Shown: positions 1 to 8,895 of the stretch, in pieces
How positions within the stretch are numbered: position 1 is the first letter of the stretch
Layout of the letters: each line of letters opens with the position of its first letter
NCBI GenBank assembly: GCA_015063325.1
Contig: SVUK01000003.1
Location: 62,001-126,000 of the forward strand
From: Oscillospiraceae bacterium
Lineage (GTDB): Bacteria; Bacillota; Clostridia; Oscillospirales; CAG-272
Direction: 5' to 3'
DNA length: 64,000 bases
Program-made: the position numbers and the translations under genes
The notes under the pieces: model-generated
What the model was told of the DNA's origin: nothing
Seen by the model: the letters and a program-made list of their open reading frames with translations, nothing else
The model's database searches: none

Positions 1-75
1 CCCTTCGGCTTCACAATCGAACCGCGCGTCAAAATAATGCGCGTGGCTGTCAAAAATCCGGTTGCAAACAGGCAT
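1..75 (-). CDS. tatD: TatD-family metal-dependent hydrolase, N-terminal fragment
   Basis: Only the first 25 codons are in the window; the gene runs off the left edge. The translation has an N-terminal FDSHAHYFD segment, the HxH metal-binding motif that opens TatD/YcfH-type DNases. These are TIM-barrel metallo-hydrolases of the cytoplasm. The ATG lies 5 bases after the gpsA stop codon, so it is the last visible gene of the metG-gpsA operon. Linkage of metG and tatD is common in Firmicutes, which supports the call. Family assignment is good for so short a piece, but the exact substrate (DNA 3' ends or D-aminoacyl-tRNA) cannot be read from it. Confidence 0.75.
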   Translation of the reverse strand, partial: MPVCNRIFDSHAHYFDARFDCEAEG

Positions 76-80
76 TTCTC

Positions 81-1055
81 TTAAAATTCCTTTCCCGAAT
101 TCCATTCCCGTTTGAGCGAACGGTTAAACAAAATACCAATTTCTTCTTCCGGCTTTGCGTTCTGATACAAAATGCGGTAGACCGCGCTACAAATGGGAAG
201 CTCCACACCGTAGCGCTCCTTCAGCACCATCACCGCCGCGGCGGTGGCAACCCCTTCGGCAAGCGAGGGGTAGGATTTTCCCTGCGCCACGCACTCGCCA
301 AACGCGCGATTATGCGAATAAGGCGAAAAAACGGTTGCTTCATAGTCGCCCAAATGGCAAAGCCCGTAGGCTGAAAAAGGATTTCCGCCCATCGCGCCGA
401 TCAGCGCGGCAATTTCGTGCGTTCCGCGGCTCATCAAAGCGCCTTTCAGGGTAGAAAGATGTAAACCGTCCAAAATACCGGCGGCAATACCGATCACATT
501 TTTTGTCGCCGCGCCGATTTCGTTACCGATCAAATCCTCCCCGTAATAAAAACGGATCAGCTTGCCGGAAAAAGCTTCGATCAGCTTCTTTTTTAAATCC
601 TCGTGCCGACTGTCAATGACCATACAGTTGGGAACGCCGGCAAGAAATTCCTGCACGTGTCCCGGACCGAGCCAAACCGCCGTGCGATTGTCCTGCGCCA
701 ATTCTTCCTCGGCAATTTGAGAAAGGCGTTTCCCGGTTTCCACTTCCAAACCTTTCATACACAAAACGATCTCTTTGCCGTGCAGATCCAGCGCGGCAAG
801 TTCTTTCATTAAGCCTCGCAATTTTTGGGAAGGCACCGAAACCAAAAGAATTCCCGCGCGGCAGGCTTCCTCCAAATCGGAGACTAACCGCACGTTTTCG
901 GGCAGTTCCAAAACCTCGTTTTTCCGCGTTTGCACAAGCGCCTGAAAATGCGGCGAAGCGGCTCTGCCGTAAAGGGAGACCGAATGACCGATTCTTTCCA
1001 AATACCATGCGATGAGCGATCCCCATCTTCCGCAACCGATAACTGAAATTTGCAT
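81..1055 (-). CDS. gpsA: NAD(P)-dependent glycerol-3-phosphate dehydrogenase
   Basis: This cytoplasmic enzyme reduces dihydroxyacetone phosphate to sn-glycerol 3-phosphate, the backbone for phospholipid synthesis. The 324-residue product is of normal family length. It starts with a Rossmann fold (GCGRWG, residues 7-12). The central ATKNVIGIAAG segment carries the catalytic lysine, and it is followed by the conserved LKGALMSRG helix of the substrate-binding domain. The gene lies between metG and tatD on the same strand, with a small hairpin in the 65-base gap after metG. The start is supported by GAGG about 10 bases upstream. No odd features. Confidence 0.95.
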   Translation of the reverse strand: MQISVIGCGRWGSLIAWYLERIGHSVSLYGRAASPHFQALVQTRKNEVLELPENVRLVSDLEEACRAGILLVSVPSQKLRGLMKELAALDLHGKEIVLCMKGLEVETGKRLSQIAEEELAQDNRTAVWLGPGHVQEFLAGVPNCMVIDSRHEDLKKKLIEAFSGKLIRFYYGEDLIGNEIGAATKNVIGIAAGILDGLHLSTLKGALMSRGTHEIAALIGAMGGNPFSAYGLCHLGDYEATVFSPYSHNRAFGECVAQGKSYPSLAEGVATAAAVMVLKERYGVELPICSAVYRILYQNAKPEEEIGILFNRSLKREWNSGKEF

Positions 1056-1080
1056 TGTAAAAACCTCTTTGTTTGAAATG

Positions 1081-1110
1081 TGGGGAGCCGTCCCGAAAAA
1101 CTGCTCCCCA
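1081..1110 (-). other. Intercistronic hairpin between metG and gpsA
   Basis: An 8-bp perfect inverted repeat (TGGGGAGC and its complement, 1081-1088 and 1103-1110) with a 14-base loop follows the metG stop. No U-tract follows on the minus strand, so it looks more like an RNA-stability or processing element, or a weak pause, than a full terminator. Confidence 0.5.
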
Positions 1111-1120
1111 TCCGTTTTAT

Positions 1121-3082
1121 TCAGTGAACGCGCTCGCCGAGCGGCGTTTCGGGATCCAAAAAGACCAAACGAACCGTCTCCTCGCCGGACGCCAAAATCA
1201 TACCGTTGGATTCAACGCCGCAAAGCACGGCAGGTTTGAGATTGGCAACAACAATCAGTTTTTTGCCGACGAGTTGTTCCGGCGTATACCATTTGGCAAT
1301 GCCCGAAACGACCTGCCGCCGCTCATAACCGAGATCCAGCTGCAATTTGAGCAGTTTTTTCGCCTTTGGAATCGGTTCGCAGGCAATCACCTTTGCCGTC
1401 CGCAATTCAACCGCAGAAAAATCGTCAATACCGATCTGCGCGCAGCCCTCCGGCTTCTCAACCGGCGCTTCGGCTTTCTGCGCCGCAGCTTTCTGCGCCT
1501 CAATCAGTTTTGCAAACTCCTCCAACTTTTTCTCCTCGTCCACACGGGCGAACAAAACTTTGGAATCGCCAACCTTTTCACCGGCGACCATACCGCAGAA
1601 TGCAGAAACTTCTCCCAGTGTTTCAAATCCACGTTTGGACGTTCCGAGCTCGGACAGAATCTCCTCCGCGGTTTCGGGAATGAACGGGGCGAGCATAACG
1701 GCGCCCCAACGAATGGCTTCCAACAGGTTGTAAAGCACCGTTCCGAGACGCGCGCGGTTAGATTCATCCTTTGCGAGTGCCCAAGGGGTGGTCTCGTCAA
1801 TATACTTGTTGGCACGGCTGAGCATTTCAAAAATACCCGAAAGCGCGTCGGCAATGTGAAAATCGTCCATACAGACTTTCAGATTTGCAAACGCTTTCAC
1901 GCAAGCCGCTTTCAGCTCGCCGTCGGTCCCTTCCTCAGCGCCCGGCGCAGGAACGATTTGGTCAAAATACTTCTTTTCCATATCCAGCGTCCGCTTGACG
2001 AGGTTGCCGAGGTTGTTGACCAAATCCATATTGTACCGCTTGATGACCGCTTCATAGGTGATCGAACCGTCACTTGCAAAGGGCATTTCGGAGAGCGCAT
2101 AGTAGCGAACGCCGTCGGTGGAAAAATGCTTGGCAAGTTCGTCGGCATAGATGACGTTGCCCTTGGATTTGGACATTTTGTCGGTGCCGAAATTGAACCA
2201 CGGATGCCCGAATACCTGTTTGGGCAGGGGCAGATCCAGCGCCATTAAGAAAATGGGCCAATAGATGGTATGGAAACGCAAAATATCCTTGCCGATGATA
2301 TGCACGTCCGCCGGCCAATAATGACGAAACCGCTCGGATTGCTCCGCATAGGATTTGTCGGGGTCATAGCCCAGCGCCGTGATATAGTTGGAAAGCGCGT
2401 CTACCCAAACGTAAATGACGTGTTTGGGATCAAAATCCACCGGAATGCCCCATTTGAAAGAGGTACGGGAAACGCAAAGATCCTGCAAACCGGCTTTAAG
2501 GAAATTGTTGACCATTTCCTTTTTGCGCAGTTCCGGCTGGATGAATTCGGGGTGATCCTCGATATACTGCATCAAACGAGGGGCATATTTGCTCATTTTG
2601 AAGAAATAAGCTTCCTCTTTCGCCTGCTTGAGGGGTGCGCCGCAATCGGGACAAACGCCCCCGACCGCCTGCGTCTCGGTAAAGAAGGATTCGCAGGGCG
2701 TGCAATACCAACCCTCGTATGCGCCCTTGTAAATATCACCCTGCTCATAAAAACGGCGGAAGATTTTTTGCACCGCTTTGACATGCGGCTCATCGGTGGT
2801 GCGGATAAAGTAATCGTAACTGCTGTTCATCTGATCCCAAACGCCGCGAATCTCACCGGCAACGCGGTCAACATAAGCCTGCGGCAAAAGACCTGCCTCG
2901 GTGGCATAGTTTTCAATTTTCTGCCCGTGCTCATCGGTCCCCGTACAAAAGAACACGTCCTTACCGAGCGCACGCTGATACCGTGCAACGGCGTCCGACA
3001 TAATAACCTCGTAGGTGTTGCCGAAATGCGGCTTGCGCGAAGCGTAGGCAATTGCCGTTGTCAAATAATATTTATCATTCAT
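1121..3082 (-). CDS. metG: Methionyl-tRNA synthetase
   Basis: This class I aminoacyl-tRNA synthetase charges tRNA-Met with methionine. The 653-residue protein has the HIGH-equivalent motif as HFGN (residues 19-22, in KPHFGNTYE). A knuckle with two CxxC pairs (CTPC and CPDC) binds zinc. DKMSKSKGN near residue 300 is the KMSKS loop. The C-terminal tRNA-binding OB-fold domain (FSAVELRTAKVIACEPIPKA onward) is fused as in most Firmicutes. The gene starts 3 bases after the stop of the upstream membrane protein gene; its GGAGG site lies inside the end of that gene, implying translational coupling. Confidence 0.97.
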   Translation of the reverse strand: MNDKYYLTTAIAYASRKPHFGNTYEVIMSDAVARYQRALGKDVFFCTGTDEHGQKIENYATEAGLLPQAYVDRVAGEIRGVWDQMNSSYDYFIRTTDEPHVKAVQKIFRRFYEQGDIYKGAYEGWYCTPCESFFTETQAVGGVCPDCGAPLKQAKEEAYFFKMSKYAPRLMQYIEDHPEFIQPELRKKEMVNNFLKAGLQDLCVSRTSFKWGIPVDFDPKHVIYVWVDALSNYITALGYDPDKSYAEQSERFRHYWPADVHIIGKDILRFHTIYWPIFLMALDLPLPKQVFGHPWFNFGTDKMSKSKGNVIYADELAKHFSTDGVRYYALSEMPFASDGSITYEAVIKRYNMDLVNNLGNLVKRTLDMEKKYFDQIVPAPGAEEGTDGELKAACVKAFANLKVCMDDFHIADALSGIFEMLSRANKYIDETTPWALAKDESNRARLGTVLYNLLEAIRWGAVMLAPFIPETAEEILSELGTSKRGFETLGEVSAFCGMVAGEKVGDSKVLFARVDEEKKLEEFAKLIEAQKAAAQKAEAPVEKPEGCAQIGIDDFSAVELRTAKVIACEPIPKAKKLLKLQLDLGYERRQVVSGIAKWYTPEQLVGKKLIVVANLKPAVLCGVESNGMILASGEETVRLVFLDPETPLGERVH

Positions 3083-3085
3083 GAT

Positions 3086-3868
3086 TCAATCCTCCAAAGG
3101 AAATGGGTACTCGGTCATCCGACCGGCATATCGAAAATAAGAAATCAACATTCGCGGAATCACGTCGGCAACAAGGAGAATACCCACCGTGAGAAAGCCG
3201 AGCAGAATCCGGGGCAAAAAGCAGAGCCACCAGCGTCCGCCGCCCGAAAAGGATCTTCCGGCAATTTGCCGGTTGGCGCGGCATGCCGCCAACAGCGGCA
3301 TTCGCCATTGCAACAAAAAGGAAAGCCGCACGAAACCGCGCAGGGCAAGCAACAGCCAAATAACATTCAATATCCACAAAACGACGTTACCGACCACAAC
3401 AAACACGACTGCGTTGCCGAAAATCACCGCAAACGCATCGTATAAAATCCCCGGGAACCAGCAAAAAACGGCAAATTTCCAATACAGCGGAAACAAAACG
3501 ATCAGCGACCGCAAATAGCGCTTACCGCTTGAAAAAGAATAAAACAGGTCGATCAAAAAAGAATCCCCGTCGTTTGCCATACGAACCGCCATATGCAAAA
3601 GTCCGGTAAAAAGCGGCGCAACAACCAAAAAAAGACTGCCGTAGAAAAGAAGATCCCCAACAATAGAAAGCAAAACCTTTTCCCATTGTTCAACCGCCAA
3701 AACCAAAGCCATTTGCCAACAGGCTTCGCGCAACAGAAAAGCGAAAATGAAAAAGGTGACCAAAAAGAGGAATCCTTCCACCAACTTCAAACGGTTGCTT
3801 CTACGGGATAAAATTTCCCCGGCTTCCCGGTATGCGGTACGAAAATCAGGCTGTATTCCGTTTGCCAT
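3086..3868 (-). CDS. Hypothetical polytopic membrane protein
   Basis: This 260-residue protein has about five to six hydrophobic segments, at roughly residues 28-50, 62-92, 115-140, 143-180 and 220-245. Basic loops between them suggest cytoplasmic sides. I do not recognise a family with confidence; the layout resembles the clostridial DUF975/YesL-like membrane proteins. No catalytic motif is visible. It is the first gene of the metG operon, directly behind a strong promoter, and is probably co-transcribed with metG, gpsA and tatD. Function unknown. Confidence 0.75.
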   Translation of the reverse strand: MANGIQPDFRTAYREAGEILSRRSNRLKLVEGFLFLVTFFIFAFLLREACWQMALVLAVEQWEKVLLSIVGDLLFYGSLFLVVAPLFTGLLHMAVRMANDGDSFLIDLFYSFSSGKRYLRSLIVLFPLYWKFAVFCWFPGILYDAFAVIFGNAVVFVVVGNVVLWILNVIWLLLALRGFVRLSFLLQWRMPLLAACRANRQIAGRSFSGGGRWWLCFLPRILLGFLTVGILLVADVIPRMLISYFRYAGRMTEYPFPLED

Positions 3869-3918
3869 ATGAAAGTCCCCCTTTCTTCTGATCTTCTCTT
3901 TTGATTCTCTAAAAGATT

Positions 3919-3947
3919 ATTATACCAAATAAATCCTTTTTTTGCAA
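3919..3947 (-). promoter_or_regulatory. Promoter of the metG operon
   Basis: On the minus strand a TTGCAA -35 (3942-3947) and a consensus TATAAT -10 (3919-3924) are separated by 17 bases. This lies about 50 bases upstream of the membrane protein gene. Confidence 0.8.
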
Positions 3948-3973
3948 GTCTTATTTGAGAATTTCAGAAAAAT

Positions 3974-4008
3974 GCAAAACAGACCGTCGCTTGGGCGGTC
4001 TGTTTTGC
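3974..4008 (-). terminator. Rho-independent terminator of the 955-residue protein gene
   Basis: A perfect 13-bp stem (GCAAAACAGACCG, 3974-3986, with 3996-4008) has a 9-base loop. On the minus strand it is followed by ATTTTTC. It sits 26 bases past the stop codon and just upstream of the metG operon promoter. Confidence 0.85.
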
Positions 4009-4033
4009 CTGATTTACAGATTGTTTCAAGCAA

Positions 4034-6901
4034 TCAATTCAAAAAGTCTGCCTCTACGCCGAAGAATGCGGCAAGCGCTTTGAGGATGGTCTTGCTGTCG
4101 GGATGCGCGCCGTAGTAACGCTCAATCGCGGCTTCGCACTCTTGGTAATCGCTTCCGTCTGTGGGAAGAACCAATCCAAACGGATTAACCATTTCGGGAT
4201 CGATCGCATCGCCGAGATACATCGCCTTGACAACGGCATTGCAGACCATATCGGAATTCATAACAAGTTCCACCGTTTCATCGGAAGACATTCCCAACAC
4301 TCCCCGGTCATCCCCATGGTTGAACAAATTGTGACCGTCACTCTTTGTTGCCGCCTTTGCAACGTCAAACATTTTGAGCATTGCCGCGGTCTCGCTTGAA
4401 TAATCGGGATATTTTTCCTTATCCGCCATTTCTTCAAACAGCGCGCCGAGAAGCTTTGTTGCCGCCTTGACGGCTTTTTCAAAAATACCGAATTGACCGA
4501 CGCGCTCTTCCGTCAAATAAACTTTGAGCATATTCGCGGTTTGCGGCGTCATGGTTTTGAGAAGCGTTTGAACATCTTCCTCGGTAATCTTTCCTTCCGG
4601 ATCTTTCAGCTTGCTTGCAATTGCCGCACCGCTGCTGACGCTTTCCATGGTTGCCGTATAATCGGTTGCAACTCCGTTTACCGGCTCGGTTGCCGCCTTG
4701 GCAAGTTCTGCCGCCGTGCTGATATCAATATCCATACTTGTCGCAACCTCTTCCTTTTGGAAGATTGCGGTAATCATCAACTCGGTTTTGCCGCCGAACG
4801 TTTCGGTGCTGTCAATCGAATCCAAAACGTTGCCCAGTTTGGAAGCAACACCGCTTAACCGATCCAAATCAAACGATTCGGAAGACTCGCGAAACGTATC
4901 TTTTACCTCAAGGGCAGTCCGAAAAATTCCGGCAATTTTTTCCGCCTCGGCTTCAATGGTCTTTTCGTTAATTTTCTCGCTCGCTTTTTGCGTATCGATC
5001 AAAAGATCCTGCATGGTAACGAGTACACTTGGGAATGTCTCCGCCGTAATGGAGGAAACCGCTTTCAGGCTTTCGGGAGTAAAATCGCCTTTGGAAAGAC
5101 CGGAAAGATCTACCGAAACGCTGTATTTCTGCACAATTTGCGAAATCAGGGTTTGGAATTCCCGCTCATCTGCCGCCTGTTCGCTTGCTCCGGCAATTTC
5201 CGAAGTGATTCTGACAAGCTTGGCAACGCCGCTTTTCAGAAGCTGTTCCCCCGTCATTCCTCCGTAAAGAGAACTCTTGTACTCTTTTTTATCGACGCCG
5301 CGTCTTGCCGCAAGCGGCGCTGTGCCTTCCTCTTGGCTCTCCTCATATTTCTGTGCGGCAATTTCAAAGAATTCTCTGACGTCGTCGGGCGTAATTTGCG
5401 AAAGACCGGCTTCGCGAATATCCGAAAGGATCGCGTCGGAATAGAGCTTTGCAACCGATTCGTCCAGCTTGATCTCCAAGCCGGATTCCTCCAATGCCGC
5501 AAGCATTTCCGCCGCAAGCATATCCACCTTCTCTTCGTAGGTTGCATTGGCGGCAAGTACACGGTTCACCGTTGCCGTAATTTTCTCAATATAATCTTCA
5601 AAAATTTCCGCGGCGTTCTCGGGCAGATTCAAAACGCTCGTGCCGATGGCGCGCATACCGACATTTGCCAGCTCGGATATCAGATTTTTCAGCGTTTCGT
5701 TTTTGCCGAGCGCGGAAATCAGATCCTTGATCACCGTTCCTTCGGCAAACGATTCTACAAGCTGATCGGAATTGGCGTTCTCCCCGGCAATATTCCGGAA
5801 CAGATCGGCTTTTGCCATAATGGAAAGCATTTCACCGAGCGTTTGAAAATCTTGATTTAATTTTTTGGAATCACGCGCGTCGGCGTGAAAATCTTTCAGA
5901 ATCGTTTGAAACAATTCTTCAACCGTGGGGTCCAGTTTCGGTTTTTCAATACCGAAAGCCGGTCTTCCGTTTTGCCATGCGTCGGTAACGGCATAAATCA
6001 GCTCCCCTGCCACCGTCTGCATAAGTTTGGAATCTCCGAGATTGTTGACCAAACCGCCGATGACGGCTGCCTTTTCTTCGTCCAAACTTTCAACCCCTTT
6101 CAGGTCTTTCAGTTTAAACGCTTCGGTCGCCAGCGAACCGATCGCCCTCATTTCCCGAATCGCGTTCGTCTTTTCACCGCCGGCGGAAAAACTCGTCAAA
6201 AAATTGCAGGTCAACCCGCCGCCGAGTTTGCCGTAAGCGGAGAAGAAGAAATTGTTCTCGGTATTTTTCAGCATTTGCCGGATTGCGCCGGAGTCGACCT
6301 TCCCGTTCACGGCGTTTTGGACTTCTTCCTGCTCCAGCGCGCTCTGCGCAATAGGCATGGTAACGTTCAGATAAGCGTACAAAGGCGTCATCAAAACGAA
6401 AAAGATCAGCGCGCCCTGCACAACTCCCAGGGCAACCGCGCGCAGAGTGTGTAGCTTCTTTTGAGAATCATTCTTTTTCATCTCTCCGCCAACAATCAGC
6501 ATAACGATAAGATAAATGACCCACGTCACAATTCGCAGAATGATAAAAGCAATGAAAAAGAACAGCGGAGCCACCAGCGCAACGGCAAAACCCGTCATCG
6601 TTTCCTGCAGGGGCTCGGAGCCGCTGATCCATTTGTAAACCTCTTTTGCCGGCTCGCTCGTCAAAACATCTTTCAGAGCCTCCTCCATCTGCGGAAACAG
6701 CGAGGAAGCACCGTTTTTGAACGCCCAAGTAGCAACAAATGCCACCAAAAGACAAACCGCCAAAATGATAAACCGAATACGAGATTTCGTCATTCCGCGC
6801 ACCAATGCGACCAACACGGCAACAAGCATTGCCAAAACAAAAAGTCCGGCAAAAAGATAGGGCAATATCGGAAGAATCCGATCAAATCCGATTTCATTCA
6901 T
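4034..6901 (-). CDS. Large CvpA-like membrane protein with long helical C-terminal region
   Basis: The protein has 955 residues. The first 190 or so contain about four membrane helices (near 13-35, 42-60, 105-137 and 155-175). The short loop VRGMTKS after the first helix recalls the VRG signature of CvpA/colicin V production-type proteins. The remaining 750 or so residues are rich in Ala, Glu, Lys and Leu and predicted mostly helical, with no enzyme motif that I recognise. The orientation suggests a large domain on the membrane surface, perhaps outside. It is a single-gene unit with its own TTGACA/TACAAT promoter and terminator. The CvpA link is tentative and function is unknown. Confidence 0.7.
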   Translation of the reverse strand: MNEIGFDRILPILPYLFAGLFVLAMLVAVLVALVRGMTKSRIRFIILAVCLLVAFVATWAFKNGASSLFPQMEEALKDVLTSEPAKEVYKWISGSEPLQETMTGFAVALVAPLFFFIAFIILRIVTWVIYLIVMLIVGGEMKKNDSQKKLHTLRAVALGVVQGALIFFVLMTPLYAYLNVTMPIAQSALEQEEVQNAVNGKVDSGAIRQMLKNTENNFFFSAYGKLGGGLTCNFLTSFSAGGEKTNAIREMRAIGSLATEAFKLKDLKGVESLDEEKAAVIGGLVNNLGDSKLMQTVAGELIYAVTDAWQNGRPAFGIEKPKLDPTVEELFQTILKDFHADARDSKKLNQDFQTLGEMLSIMAKADLFRNIAGENANSDQLVESFAEGTVIKDLISALGKNETLKNLISELANVGMRAIGTSVLNLPENAAEIFEDYIEKITATVNRVLAANATYEEKVDMLAAEMLAALEESGLEIKLDESVAKLYSDAILSDIREAGLSQITPDDVREFFEIAAQKYEESQEEGTAPLAARRGVDKKEYKSSLYGGMTGEQLLKSGVAKLVRITSEIAGASEQAADEREFQTLISQIVQKYSVSVDLSGLSKGDFTPESLKAVSSITAETFPSVLVTMQDLLIDTQKASEKINEKTIEAEAEKIAGIFRTALEVKDTFRESSESFDLDRLSGVASKLGNVLDSIDSTETFGGKTELMITAIFQKEEVATSMDIDISTAAELAKAATEPVNGVATDYTATMESVSSGAAIASKLKDPEGKITEEDVQTLLKTMTPQTANMLKVYLTEERVGQFGIFEKAVKAATKLLGALFEEMADKEKYPDYSSETAAMLKMFDVAKAATKSDGHNLFNHGDDRGVLGMSSDETVELVMNSDMVCNAVVKAMYLGDAIDPEMVNPFGLVLPTDGSDYQECEAAIERYYGAHPDSKTILKALAAFFGVEADFLN

Positions 6902-6981
6902 TTCTCAATCTCCTCCTTAATATTATGATGTAAAATTCCACAAGTCCGGAAGTTTTTAGAAATCCATCTTTTTCTTTTCTA

Positions 6982-7010
6982 TTGTACCACGCTTTTCTTT
7001 TTTTGTCAAT
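6982..7010 (-). promoter_or_regulatory. Promoter of the CvpA-like gene
   Basis: A minus-strand TTGACA (7005-7010), a 17-base spacer and TACAAT (6982-6987) lie about 80 bases before the start codon. Confidence 0.8.
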
Positions 7011-7062
7011 CTTCATCGCTTTTTTGTAAAAGGTAATATTTGTAAAAACTTTGCACTTTGGC

Positions 7063-7091
7063 TTGTTTTTTTACAAAACGCATGGTATAAT
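7063..7091 (+). promoter_or_regulatory. Promoter of the Rrf2-family regulator
   Basis: TTGTTT (7063-7068), a 17-base spacer and TATAAT (7086-7091) lie about 75 bases before the iscR-like start. No copy of the downstream TTCCTA/TAGGAA operator is seen here, so this gene may not repress itself directly. Confidence 0.7.
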
Positions 7092-7165
7092 ATCCTACAG
7101 AAGCAGTGGGAATTGACTTTTCCCTTTGATTTTCTGCCGGATCCCGGCGGACAGGAGGCTGTTTT

Positions 7166-7582
7166 ATGATGGTTTCTACCAAGGGGCGCTACGCGCTCCG
7201 ACTGATGATCGACCTCGCGCAACACGCGAACGAGGGCGCAATCTCTCTCAAAGCAATTTCGGAACGGCAGGAAGTTTCCATGAAATATTTGGAATCGATT
7301 GCCGCAATGCTGAACCGCGGCGATTTAATCCACAGTTCTCGCGGCAAGGACGGCGGATATTCCCTTTCCCGTCCGGCAAGCGAGATCTCGGTCGCCGAGG
7401 TCATGGCGATTACCGAGGGTTCCCTCGCCCCGGTCGCCTGCAACGGACTGAAGGACTCTTCCTGCGACCGCGCCGGAGCCGGACTATGCCTTTCTTTGCC
7501 CATGTGGCAAAAGCTGGACGCACTGATTGAGGACTATCTTTCGGGCGTCAGCATTCAGGACCTGATCGACCGGAAAGTATAA
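7166..7582 (+). CDS. iscR: Rrf2/IscR-family iron-sulfur responsive regulator
   Basis: The 138-residue protein has the Rrf2 winged helix-turn-helix at its N-terminus (STKGRYALRLMIDLA, then the SMKYLESIAAML recognition region). Three cysteines near residues 92-110 have spacing CX7CX7C. This matches the cluster-ligand region of IscR, so it probably senses Fe-S status by binding a cluster. It directly precedes a cysteine desulfurase and an IscU scaffold, as in other Gram-positive isc clusters. The start is supported by AGGAGG at 7153-7158. Two inverted repeats in the following gap are its likely operators. It could also be a CymR-like cysteine regulator, but the three cysteines favour IscR. Confidence 0.85.
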   Translation: MMVSTKGRYALRLMIDLAQHANEGAISLKAISERQEVSMKYLESIAAMLNRGDLIHSSRGKDGGYSLSRPASEISVAEVMAITEGSLAPVACNGLKDSSCDRAGAGLCLSLPMWQKLDALIEDYLSGVSIQDLIDRKV

Positions 7583-7602
7583 TTTGTGAAAAAATTTTCA
7601 AA

Positions 7603-7623
7603 TTCCTATTGACAAAGTAGGAA
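7603..7623. promoter_or_regulatory. Candidate Rrf2/IscR operator 1
   Basis: An inverted repeat, TTCCTA (7603-7608) and TAGGAA (7618-7623), has a 9-base spacer and overlaps the -35 of the iscS promoter. The arrangement fits repression by blocking RNA polymerase. Confidence 0.7.
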
Positions 7624-7637
7624 ATTCATGCTATAAT
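7609..7637 (+). promoter_or_regulatory. Promoter of the iscS-iscU operon
   Basis: A consensus TTGACA (7609-7614), a 17-base spacer and a consensus TATAAT (7632-7637) lie between the regulator gene and iscS. Such a perfect core promoter is expected to need a repressor, which fits the two overlapping operators. Confidence 0.88.
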
Positions 7638-7657
7638 TCCCATTGAAAAGATAGGAA
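7637..7657. promoter_or_regulatory. Candidate Rrf2/IscR operator 2
   Basis: A second copy of the inverted repeat, TTCCCA (7637-7642) and TAGGAA (7652-7657), covers the end of the -10 and the likely start of transcription. Its centre is 34 bp from that of operator 1. One half-site base differs from the first operator. Confidence 0.65.
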
Positions 7658-7680
7658 TTAAAAAATCGGAGGCAGAAATC

Positions 7681-8874
7681 ATGTTCGTTTATGCAGATCA
7701 CGCGGCGACCACACCGATGAGCGAAACCGCGATTGCCGCTATGACAGAGGCGATGCGCACCGTTTGGGGCAACCCCTCCAGCTTGCACACCGTCGGGCAG
7801 GAGGCAAAAGTCGCCTTGGAAAACGCGCGCGAGGAAATCGCGTCGCTTTTGGGCGCAACAGCAAAGGAGATCACCTTTACCTCGGGCGGCTCGGAAGCCG
7901 ACAACCAAGCGATTGTTTCGGCGGCTAAATTGGGCGCCGCCAAAGGCAAAAAGCATATCGTTTCCACCAAATTTGAGCATCACGCCATTCTGCACACGCT
8001 GAATAAGTTGGAAAAAGAGGGATATGAAGTAACCTACCTTGACGTACATGAAAATGGATTGGTCACACCCGAACAGGTAAAAGAGGCAATCCGCCCGGAT
8101 ACGGCTTTGGTAACCATTATGTACGCCAACAACGAGATCGGCACCCTGCAACCCATCCGTGAGATTGGTGCGGTTTGCCGCGCGGCAGGCGTTCTTTTCC
8201 ATACCGACGCGGTACAAGCCATCGGTCATATCGCCGTTGACGTTGTGAAAGATAATATTGATTTGCTCTCCCTTTCGGCGCACAAATTCCGCGGTCCGAA
8301 GGGCGTCGGCATCCTTTATGCCCGTCGGGGCATTCGGCTTGCAACGCTGATCGAAGGCGGCGCACAGGAGAGAGGCAAACGCGCAGGAACCGAAAATATT
8401 CCGGCAATCGTCGGCATGGCGGCGGCGCTGAAAGAAGCGGTTGCAAATCTGGAAGCAAATACTGCAAAAGTCGTTCCGCTCCGCGAAAAACTGATTACAG
8501 GTCTGCGCAAGATTCCCTATTCGCATCTCAACGGCGACCGCGACGCGCGCGTTCCGGGCATTGTCAATTTCTGCTTTGAGGGCATTGAGGGCGAATCGCT
8601 CCTGCTACTTTTGGATATGCGCGGCATTGCCTGCTCGTCGGGTTCCGCCTGCACGTCCGGCTCGCTCGACCCCAGCCATGTTCTGCTCTCTTTGGGCATT
8701 CCCCATGAGGTGGCGCACGGCTCTTTGCGGATTTCGATTGACGAAACGAACACCGAAGAACAGATCGACTATATTTTAGAAGCCGTTCCGCAAGTGGTCA
8801 GCTACCTGCGCACCATGTCACCCGTTTGGGAGGACCTGGAGAGCGGCAAACGCAAACATTTCTTTGCAAAATAA
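7681..8874 (+). CDS. iscS: Cysteine desulfurase, IscS/NifS type
   Basis: This PLP enzyme takes sulfur from cysteine as an enzyme-bound persulfide for Fe-S cluster assembly. The 397-residue product has YADHAATTP at the start. [10 protein letters not shown] contains the PLP lysine, and the catalytic cysteine loop is [11 protein letters not shown] near residue 320. It sits between the Rrf2 regulator and iscU and has a GGAGG site 7 bases before the ATG. The last bases of the gene, including the TAA stop, are repeated imperfectly just downstream (8878-8892). A second desulfurase gene lies at 33.2 kb. Confidence 0.95.
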   Translation: MFVYADHAATTPMSETAIAAMTEAMRTVWGNPSSLHTVGQEAKVALENAREEIASLLGATAKEITFTSGGSEADNQAIVSAAKLGAAKGKKHIVSTKFEHHAILHTLNKLEKEGYEVTYLDVHENGLVTPEQVKEAIRPDTALVTIMYANNEIGTLQPIREIGAVCRAAGVLFHTDAVQAIGHIAVDVVKDNIDLLSLSAHKFRGPKGVGILYARRGIRLATLIEGGAQERGKRAGTENIPAIVGMAAALKEAVANLEANTAKVVPLREKLITGLRKIPYSHLNGDRDARVPGIVNFCFEGIEGESLLLLLDMRGIACSSGSACTSGSLDPSHVLLSLGIPHEVAHGSLRISIDETNTEEQIDYILEAVPQVVSYLRTMSPVWEDLESGKRKHFFAK

Positions 8875-8892
8875 GATTTTGAAAAATAGGAT
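8863..8892 (+). repeat. Tandem duplication of the iscS 3' end (2 x 15 bp)
   Basis: TTTGCAAAATAAGAT (8863-8877, containing the TAA stop) is followed directly by TTTGAAAAATAGGAT (8878-8892), with 13 of 15 bases the same. The copy keeps a stop-like TAG in place of TAA. Confidence 0.8.
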
Positions 8893-8895
8893 AAA

